Assembly (NCBI GenBank): GCA_028023455.1
Contig: JAQFVV010012398.1
Location: forward strand, 8,578,682 to 8,642,681
Reading direction: 5' to 3'
From: Epiperipatus broadwayi
Taxonomy: Eukaryota > Onychophora > Udeonychophora > Euonychophora > Peripatidae
Length of the DNA stretch: 64,000 nucleotides
The notes beneath the pieces were generated by a model. That model did no database searches. It was not told the DNA's origin and saw nothing but the letters and a program-made list of their open reading frames with translations. How positions within the stretch are numbered: position 1 is the first letter of the stretch; each line of letters opens with the position of its first letter. Both the position numbers and the translations under genes were made by a program. Of this stretch, positions 55,908-64,000 are shown one piece after another.

Positions 55908-55966
55908 ATCCAAGACTCCTCACTGATGAAAGCCACAAGCTAGAAACTAGTCTGGAGATATTGGAT
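55908..55966 (+). ncRNA. Type I hammerhead ribozyme with complete catalytic core
   Basis: Stem I: ATCCAA (55908-55913) pairs TTGGAT (55961-55966), an internal loop, CTCC (55916-55919) pairs GGAG (55954-55957), and A55922 pairs T55953. Core CTGATGA 55923-55929; stem II AGC/GCT around CACAA; GAAAC 55943-55947; stem III ACTAGT; U-C cleavage site after C55952. Every conserved core position is present. Stem III has only 2 bp and a 2-nt loop as a monomer, but ACTAGT is self-complementary, so two molecules can share a 6-bp stem III, as known for newt satellite-type hammerheads. Best candidate in the window for self-cleavage. Confidence 0.82.
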
Positions 55967-56079
55967 GAGTAGGCACTAGATAGGGATTTTATGCATAAGC
56001 CTTCTGACATCCATTGATTATTCTGGCTTGCACTGAGTGGTGCTACTGTATGGAGAGTTTTGCCTGTTTTAAGATATAT

Positions 56080-57260
56080 ATTTATATGTATAATATTAAA
56101 TGCAATAATATATAATAAAATAATAGAATTAACTCTAATTTCAATATACTAACATAGACAGTGTGTAATATATATATATATATATATATATCAGTTGTAG
56201 CTAGTTTTAAGTAGTCATGCTATAAGATAGCTATAACAGTTTATTTATTTGTAAATCAGTATATTGAAAATTGTAGAGTAAATTATAATTTTATTTTATT
56301 GAATAAATAAATATATTTTAAAACTATAATTAAAGATATTATATATAATCACACTTTAGTAATTGCGATGCATACATTTTACATTTTTACATAGCATATA
56401 TATAAAATGTTTCAGCATTTTATAGTATAGTTATAAATTTCAATTTATCGGTAGGTGGTGGGGTGAGTTATGGTGACATTATTGGTCGAAATGAGCATCA
56501 ATTTATTAAGTTTTTTTTTTTTTTTCAAGTCAAGTAATTGGGAAATTTAAGATTTAGGTTAAAAATTAAAAAAATAAAATTACGATTAAATAAAGCAGGA
56601 GTTTATCTTTGTTGGTACTAAATATTAAACATAAACCAAAAGCACAAATTAAAGAACTCCACCAAATTAGTAACAACCCTGTAATTATATTCATTTTCCC
56701 TCTTATTTAAATAAACCTTGATCTACTTTTGAGTAAAAGTCATTTAATAAATTTTTCATTTAACCAAAGCGAAAAAAATAAAACTTTTTTTAAAGAATAA
56801 TTTATTGTTAGGTAACTTTAGAATGGCATTACAAATACATGTAAGCTAATCAAAGATAATGTAAAGCATTTTTAGTAAGAATGGTAGATAGCTTTATATA
56901 TAGATTAGCTTCACTTTTCAAACGTTGGGTTTCAAATATAATCGTGCAGGATGTGCACATTTTATCAGCTAAATTCATATGTGATTAAAATAAGACAATA
57001 TATCAAGATATTTAAAATTATTATTAAAAAAGTATATAATGTTCTCAAAAATATTGATGAAAAAGATATTTTTTTAAAAAAAAAAACAAAGAAATAAAAA
57101 ATGCGTTATTTAGCTGGGAAAAAATGATTGAATAAAAAAAATATAGAACATTTTCCTCTTATTAAACAACATAATTAACTTTTTTTTAAGAAAATAAAAA
57201 TGATTTTGTTAAAAAAATAAAGTTCTTTAATATTAATAAAAAAAATAGCACTATACCCTA
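56080..57260. other. AT-rich stretch without gene
   Basis: TA repeat at about 56168-56193 and poly-T/poly-A runs; no ORF. Confidence 0.5.
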
Positions 57261-57269
57261 CTCACATGA

Positions 57270-57760
57270 ATTTGTAGTGAAATAAGATTTTAAAGAGCAT
57301 AAACTATCTAATGTTTTTGGTGATAAGCATGATCTTAACTTTGAAACAAAGTATCCAACACTTGAAAAAGCTATTTCTGATTCAACACTGGTCACTCTGA
57401 CAGTATTTAAACTTTGATACAGTTTTTCTAGATGCTCACATCTCTCTCTAGTAACATCAAAAGCTTCATTTCATTGGAAAAGAAAAGCTATGAGAGATAA
57501 CGCATTTAGATTTAGCTGTTTTTGAAACATTTTTGATGTATCTTTGAAGCATTGGATCGCCTTCTTTATCTACAGATTCTACATCTGAAATTTCATCTTG
57601 AGCAATTTCTTATTGGATTTCTTCTTCTGCATCTGGCTGATAAAATCTGTTGGATATTTCTTCAGCCAGTTTCTTAATGCTTTTATGATTTGTCAATAAG
57701 AAGGGATGTTCAGATTCACAATCATTTCTTTTCAAGCACTCAGGATTTTCAAGATAATAT
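57270..57760 (-). pseudogene. hAT transposase C-terminal (dimerisation) fragment
   Basis: Minus-strand frame at about 57450-57290 reads ERCEHLEKLYQSLNTVRVTS, then VESEIAFSSVGYFVSKLRSC and LSPKTLDSLCSLKSYF, the hAT dimerisation block (usual form SxxSERxFSxxGxxxSxxRxxLxxxxxxxLxFL). Upstream frames have EEISNRFYQPDAEEEIQ and DEISDVESVDKEGDPML, typical of the acidic segment before it. Stops and shifts make it dead. It could belong to a family that mobilised MITEs such as 39062-39358, but their relationship is not shown. Confidence 0.7.
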
Positions 57761-57769
57761 ACTAACCCA

Positions 57770-60700
57770 AGGGTGTTCATCATCCTACTTCAAGAGAATC
57801 ATTCATGCAAGACTTTCTTAAATTGCTTAGTTAATGCTGAATTGTGACTTTTTAATTTGGCAATTTAGCAAAGCAAATATATATTTGATAAGATAATGTT
57901 GGAGAGGAAAAGATTGGGATTTACAATGTAATGGGTGGTACACCTTTTTCTTCTTGACAAAACTATATTTGGTTAACTCTCATAGTTGATCAAACATTAT
58001 CAGACTTAAAGTTATCATTTACAAATTAATGATATGGACTTATTCTAGCCATTAACCTAGAGATAAGTTATTCTAAACAAAAATTACTATAATGATATAT
58101 GTATATAAACTCAGAATTAACCTTTCCAAACCTCTAATCAATATTCACCGATCAGAAAATTTATGGACATCATCAGCATTATCTGATTACAAGCACCAAT
58201 ACTATGGTTTACATAAAAATTATACCAATAGATTAATAAGGTTGATGATAACAGACTAATAGGAAGTCCAACCTTTGGATATCTCACTCATAATATGGTA
58301 TATCACACTAAACTATATGGAAATCGCTTACATATATTTTGACTAATTGAAATTGTTTAATAAAATGCAAGCAAACATACATTCTTAATAGTTAGAAATT
58401 ATTATTTAATACAAAAAAGCAATTATTTGTTTTAGTGTTATTTACATGACTTCAAATATAAAGAAACTACAAATTGTAAACATATGATTTATAACGTGTA
58501 TGATTATAGAAATAAAAAACATATAGATTACCTTTAGTACCCGGGGAACTGAGATTGTTTATACACACAAAAAGCAATTTTTACTTTGGTGAAGCTATAG
58601 CCATAAAGATTGTCCAAAAAAATGTCTTTACTTTGAAACTTTCTATGAAACAATGATGATCTATAATATCTTATGAAATGAATGTGTTTGGATGTGGGCT
58701 TTAACTTCTATCATGACAGGATCTTATAGCATTTTTTTTTTCTGTTCCTCCATGAAGCAGTAGGATAAAGCCCAGAATGTTTTAGACTTTACCCCCACAT
58801 CATCATGTTGCCACATATATAATTTTCTTTCAATAGCATAATTCAATTTCTCAGAATAGTGATTAATAAGCAGCAGTCAGTAATTTACAGACAATAGTAA
58901 TTAGTCAATAATAATCCATGTTTCTTGATTTTTTTCTATTTAAATTTTCTTTCTTTTTTTTTTCTAGAAAGTTCTATCTCTCCTTTTTCTGATGCAATCC
59001 TTCACATAACTCCTCAAAATGTTCGATATTTTTACTCTTATCCTATGTTATCTACTTAGTTCAGCATACTACTGTTTATGATCTGGCTTTTTTTTTTGCC
59101 TTCTCATTTCTTTTTACAAAAGAAAATCTTTTAGCAAGTTTTATCTTAACAATTCATTAAAAACTTTTGAAAATAACTTTATACAATGAATAAGGTAAAT
59201 AGCATTTCGTAGATAATATCAGTTTCATTTTTCATCATCGATATATTTTCTTTTTATTAAAATAAAACAAATTTATACATAAAAAAAGAAAATTTAAATT
59301 ATATGTTTTCCAGAAAGTTATTTTTTCTACATTTGATTATATAATATACACACACACACTTTATTAAAACAAAGGAGCCCCCAAAACCCTTTAAGCCTAT
59401 CTTGGTTAACTATTCATTTATTTTGCCTCAGACAAATATATATATATATCTGATTACCACATCTACATATATATGTGGCTATCTAGAGTCCCTTTAACTT
59501 GTAACAGGGTTCAAATCTGGTTCTTATTACAATATCTTGAGAATATTTTAACCATGTTCAACTTTGAATATAGATATAGACTATTATAATCTACATAAAT
59601 ACTAAATAGATAGGTTTATAATGGAGATGAAATAGAATTTAATTGCTTTTCACAAACTTAAAATGATTTTAAAATTAATTTTCTTTTTTCTAAAAAATAA
59701 TATTTGAAAGAAAATTGTTTTTATGGAAGAGTTAAATAGATTAAAATTTTGTTTTTAAGACAGATAATGCTGATAACAGTTATTTCAGTAATGGTGATTT
59801 TTATTATTTTTAGAAATCAGTAATGACCAGTAAAAGATTTACTGAATTATTACTGATTACTGTTATAATGAAATTCTCTAACCTAATATTGGTCACCCAT
59901 TTCCTTTTTTGCTACTAATATTTCCAAATACACTATAATTCATTATTAGATTGTAGTATCTCATAATATGACCGCTATAAGATAATTTCAGCTTGATCAT
60001 TTGTACTTAAAATAAACTTCTTTTTCATGCTTATTTCAAATGTCTTTACCACTACCTTAGCTTCAAAGTATGAATTTTATTTCAATTAATCTTCTTCACA
60101 ATCATTTTTTTCAACCAAAAAAAATTGCAGGAAATATTATCTTAGACATGTTGTGCTTTTAGCTTTAAATATATGCTCTTATCTTTAAATAAATGTTATT
60201 CATATGAAAATGAAATTTAGACTTCTTATTGCAATTATGCCTTAAATTTAACTATGATTAATCTTCTGAGTGTCAAATCCTTTCTTATTCATGAATTCTT
60301 AAAAAAAAGTATGAAATCCATCAATAACTTCTATATTTTTAATATCAATTTGAGTTGAGATTTCTATAATCTTTGTCATCTTCATATTATTAGTACATTT
60401 TGTTCATTACTATTATAAAAGTGATTTTATCACATCTAAGAGTAGCCATGCTTCTTCCACCAATTCTGAACCTTCATTTTATTCTACCTAGATTGTGTCA
60501 TATATTAATTATAAATGATGAATAGGGGACATCATTTGACTTATGTAATTTCTCCTATGTAAAATGTATTTGTTTCATCATTGTTTAAGCCTTCTTTCAA
60601 TAGGATAACTAGTCATCAATGATTTGAGAAATTCATCTCCCAACTCCATAATGTTATTGTACTGTTGTTGTTTTTTAGGTATAAAATATGTACTCTATTC

Positions 60701-62170
60701 AACAGAAAATTTTCTCTCGTCCTGTTTGAAGAGTTGTTTTACTGTGAACATATTCATGATCAACTATTATTTATCTCAACCAATATACTGACAATAAAAT
60801 ATTTTTAAAAAATAAAGAAAGAATAGAAAGTTAGAAGAAAGAATGTGAAATTAAACTCATCTTTTGAAAGGCTAATAAGAAAAGGTGAAAACCAGCATCA
60901 TTTCAGGAATCATATGGTTTGCCATTCAGGAGATTATAAGACATTTGCAAAGCATCAGAAGTGAAAAGCCCAACTGTGATCCATGATTTTTATCTCTTAA
61001 ATCCATCATTGTACTACTGTCTTATACTATGCAGGGCAATGTAAAATGAGAAGTGTAATCAATAACTAAAAATGATATGTGATAAACCAATTTACATATA
61101 TATATATATCGCAAAATTCCTTCATATTGCATACTTTTATTTAATTTACTCTGTTTTATTTTGTTAGTTTGACTAGAAAATCTTCTAATGCAATTTCCAC
61201 CCACTTCTCAATTTCACTATCATCTTAAATTTTCTTCATTCATAATTTCTAAAACTATATAAAGTAAAAAATAGAAAATAAAAAAATTATTTTAAAAAAT
61301 AAACAAATGCTTTTATTCACATAAATACACTAAAAATAAAAAAAAATGCATCAAAAAATAAACAATATATTTTCTTTAGCTTTTGCAAATAAAAGCATGG
61401 GGCAATCATATTTAGAGGTATATAAGTTAGATTCCCAAAGATTCATTTAAATAAAGTCAGAACAGATCTGATGAAATGATTGACATTGATATAATTTCTA
61501 AACATGATCATATGTTTTTATTTGTGAAAGGTGATATATATATATTGTAAGTATTTAGATTAACTGTAAGTCAAAGTATTAAAAAAAATAAAAATAAAGA
61601 AGTTTGTTAATTTTGTTTGGTTTTCTTTTCACTTGATCCATGGATAATGAAGATCTTGAAATACAAAGCTAAATTGATAACCATGGCATCCTAATGCTTT
61701 AAAATAATATTGTTTACTGCTAATTCTAGCTTCAAAATTCTAAATTTTTTGTAAACAATCTCAGAAGAAGAAAAAATAAGTAAATAAATAAAGAGATTTT
61801 GGAAATAGTTAAATGTATTATTTGACTAAATATCAACATTATCATTAAGTATCACACATTTCAATTTCTGTTATTGCAATCACCATATCAACACCTATTA
61901 CAAAATTAAATGTTTTTTATGTTTCACATGTATTTATTTGTAAATTAATTTGGGAAAATTATTGTTATTTAAAAAACATATGTAAAAATATATCCATTAG
62001 AATGTATCAAAATTGTAATATAAATTCTTTATTTTTGTTTAAAAATGAAAAAAATCATATCCAACTTAGATTTCATTTTCACTGTATCAAATTTTTCTTA
62101 AAATTTCCATTTCACTATGGGTTTGATGAGAATCTCAGCCTCAGGGTGACCTTTGAGCATTCCTCCAACA
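57770..62170. other. Long AT-rich stretch without recognisable gene
   Basis: No exon pair, domain or RNA motif found. Weakly coding-like minus-strand text at 60000-61000 could not be assigned. Short TA repeats at about 59438, 61100 and 61535. Confidence 0.45.
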
Positions 62171-62175
62171 GATTT

Positions 62176-62360
62176 TCAATTGGATGGATGGTTGAAGAGT
62201 TGGAGTGTGAAGTGGATTGATACCTGTCCATTAAAGTATGAGGATTGACTATCCTAATATATATCTGAGCACTTATTGCATACATGTGTAGAGATGATAA
62301 ATCTGGACCAACTGATGATTGCTGGTTTAGCATGAAATATGTATCATCATCATCAACCAT
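62176..62360 (+). repeat. Hammerhead-bearing short repeat, copy 2
   Basis: GGATGGATGGTTGAAGAGTT, GTGGATTGATACCTGTCCAT, TGACTATCCTAATATATATC, GAGCACTTATTGCATACATG, then the hammerhead and an (ATC)n end. Same ordered words as 13311-13490. It abuts an RTE-like LINE reading in the opposite direction at the ATC tract. Confidence 0.7.
62293..62351 (+). ncRNA. Type I hammerhead ribozyme, core kept but inner stem I lost
   Basis: Core CTGATGA 62312-62318; stem II TGCTG/TAGCA with loop GTT; GAAA 62334-62337; stem III AT/AT with loop ATGT; cleavage site after C62345. The outer stem I can form between GATGAT (62293-62298) and ATCATC (62346-62351). The inner CCAA has no TTGG partner because an (ATC)n tract replaces it. 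Catalytic positions are intact but the fold is compromised. Confidence 0.72.
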
Positions 62361-62361
62361 T

Positions 62362-63060
62362 ATCAATTGACTGCAGGATGAAGGTCTCTCCAAGTTCAAT
62401 CCATCTTCTCTGATCTTTAGCTCTCTTCTCCACATCACCCCTGCACACTTTCTTATTTCATCCATCCATCTCACATGTGGTCTCTTTCTGAGTCTTTTAC
62501 AATCTCTTGGAATCCTGTTTAAGATTTCAATTGTCCACCTACTATCATTTCTTCTAACAATATGTCCAGCCGAACTTCAATCTTTTAATTTTTTCAATGA
62601 GGTTAGTAACACCTATTTGTTCTCTTACCCATACATTGTGTTTTCAATCTCTTCTTGTTACTCCCAACAGGCATTTCTCCATACTTCTCTGAGTGGTCTG
62701 AAGTCTCTGTATCACTCTTCTTCTATTAAGTGTCCAAGTCTCAAATCCATAAGAACTGGTAAAACACATTTATTAAAAACCTTCCTTTTCAAACACATAG
62801 GCATGTTTCCTTTTAGTACCAAGTTATTTCTACCAAAAGCACTCCAACCAAGTTAAATTCTATGATTAATTTCCTTCATTATGTTTCCATCTGTATTAAT
62901 AATCTGATCAAGGTATCTGTAACTGTTAACTTCTAATTCATTATAATCAATCTTTATTTTTAAATTTTGAGCAAATGGATTAAACATTACTTTAGTCTTT
63001 GTAACATTTATTTTTAGTCCTACTTTCCTACTTTCATCTGATAATTCCTGCAACATGTGA
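62362..63060 (-). pseudogene. RTE-like LINE, C-terminal part of the reverse-transcriptase ORF
   Basis: Minus-strand frames: 63056-62853 reads LQELSDESRKVGLKINVTKT, KVMFNPFAQNLKI and NSYRYLDQIINTDGNIMKEI; broken text follows with GWSAFGRNN, LKRKVFNKCVLPVLM, FRPLREVWRNACW and SSAGHIVRRNDSRWTIEIL, then 62474-62115 has RWMDEIRKCAGVMWRREL. This is the standard order of the RTE-type ORF after the catalytic YADD block (GLKINVxKTKVM ... YLGxxI ... CVLPVL ... WAGHVARxxDxRWT). The polymerase active site is not included. Related to 28150-29030. Confidence 0.8.
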
Positions 63061-63264
63061 TTATTTATCTTTTCGACATATATGTGTTCAAGTGTATCAG
63101 TGTTATGAGATAGTGTGGAGAGTGGTGGGTCATGTGAAAGTCTGTGTTTATATACTCTATATATTACAAAAGGGAGGCAAAACTTTCTTGAACAGATCGT
63201 TCATCATCGAGTTTTATTTGAGTGATTTTCAACACTTGTTAAAACAGCAATAACGTCATTAAGA

Positions 63265-63650
63265 GTATACTATAAATAGAACTGAGACACTGTAATTTGA
63301 GTTCTTATCATTGTGTAATTGCATAAAATGGATCATTTTTCTCTGTCTTCAAAATTTATTAAATTTTATTATTTAAATAGTTAATGCAAAAATGCCTTGT
63401 ATTGCATTTCAGCTATATAAAGATATTTTGTGTTTAAAAAATCCAGGATTACATTCATCTATTTGTGATGGATATAAACCCCATTACGTTCTATGGACAT
63501 CATATTTCAAATCAAGAAAATCTATAAGATCGATTAATTCAACCTATATGATAATAAGTGATTTAAACTCCATTCTCCTAAGTCAAAAAAAGATGAAAGG
63601 AAAAGTTAGCATTAATTCTTCACTTAATCTTATTGAATTGTGCCATTAAA
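63265..63650 (+). promoter_or_regulatory. TATA-box candidate followed by short frames
   Basis: TATAAATA at 63271-63278. About 50 bases later ATAAAATGGATC opens an 18-codon frame, and 63392-63649 is an 85-codon frame (MPCIAFQLYKDILCLKNPGL...) with no recognised relatives. It could be a real promoter or LTR; the frames may be chance. Confidence 0.25.
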
Positions 63651-64000
63651 GAAATTTTCTTGCACATTATTGCCATGGAAGAGGGAAAATTAAAGCAGCC
63701 AGTGATGTGTAATTTTGCATTAGTTGTTTTGAAAGCAAACATTAAAAGTTAAATGCAAAAGGAATTAAATTTGAATGACTTACCACACATGCTTATCTTC
63801 TCTATTCAAAGAAAATTCATCTCTACATTTTAGGATTTAAAACAAAGAATCAGAATCTAAGATGAATCAGTGAATGGATAGACTTTCACTTATATATGAT
63901 ATGTTTTTTTATGCATATATATAGATTTTTTGCATAGGATATTATATATGGGTGGTATGAGATAAGAGTAGATAACTGAAGAGAAATTGCAAATCTGTCC

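Larger units (their letters stand above)
55438..56075. mobile_element. Double, inverted hammerhead-bearing element
   Basis: The left arm (55478-55630, hammerhead on minus) and the right arm (55923-56070, hammerhead on plus) are inverted copies sharing TGGATGAGTAGGCA, TAGATAGGGATTTTAT, AGCCTTCTG and TGGAGAGTTTTGCCTG. The centre has a second copy of the monomer end (GAGTTTTGCCTGTTTTAATA, AACAGTTATGAGCAAGC) and a unique ~200-bp part. No ORF beyond a chance 83-codon frame. Same family as 41565-41811. Confidence 0.75.

Noticed and set aside
60000-61000. Weak coding-like minus-strand text
   Set aside because: Could not be aligned to any retroelement or host motif; stops are dense.
61448-61480. CTGATGA core near 61452
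   Set aside because: No GAAAC block or stem pairing within reach; chance hammerhead heptamer.

Overview
The window is AT-rich nuclear DNA of an invertebrate animal. It shows GT-AG introns, Penelope-like elements (PLEs), Tx1/L1-like and RTE-like LINEs, tRNA-derived SINEs, hAT and Ty3/gypsy relics, and long (TA)n and triplet microsatellites. The set resembles large molluscan (cephalopod-like) genomes, but nothing here fixes the species. There is no bacterial gene organisation. Most of the sequence is decayed, nested mobile DNA.

Layout. 1-2.65 kb holds no gene. 2.7-6.5 kb has two 5'-truncated PLE copies head to head. 6.5-11.4 kb is tandem-repeat-rich (31-bp minisatellite, ~112-bp satellite, 240-bp duplication), with a 2.9-kb TG...CA-bounded LTR-like element splitting the satellite. 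11.9-13.7 kb has a third PLE copy, broken by a 338-bp palindrome flanked by 14-bp duplications, and then a hammerhead-bearing short repeat. 14.6-23.5 kb is a SINE, a triplet-repeat block and a Tx1/L1-like LINE, itself interrupted by a second LTR-like copy. 23.6-33 kb carries a promoter-like patch, a tRNA-Gly SINE with a 14-bp target-site duplication, RTE and LINE fragments and a hammerhead palindrome. 33.2-39.7 kb contains the one convincing host gene, a three-exon minus-strand gene for a 114-residue secreted Pro/Tyr-rich protein. 39.8-51.1 kb has relics of a second and third PLE family, foldbacks, a gypsy integrase fragment and tRNA-like repeats. 52-63.7 kb has LTR-like debris, the best-preserved hammerhead (55.9 kb), a hAT transposase tail and an RTE fragment beside another hammerhead repeat.

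The recurring signal is self-cleaving RNA. Type I hammerhead ribozyme cores (CUGANGA ... GAAAC ... UH) occur in at least two non-coding repeat families: palindromic elements at 32.5, 35.3, 41.7 and 55.6/55.9 kb, and a short repeat at 13.4 and 62.3 kb. A degenerate hammerhead-like motif sits just 3' of the PLE GIY-YIG ORF in three copies. The copy at 55908-55966 keeps every catalytic-core position. PLEs and metazoan retrozymes are known to carry hammerheads; their placement inside long inverted repeats is the most unusual feature here. The second highlight is the Pro/Tyr-rich secreted protein, whose signal peptide is split over 22-nt and 35-nt coding microexons and is therefore invisible to simple ORF calling.
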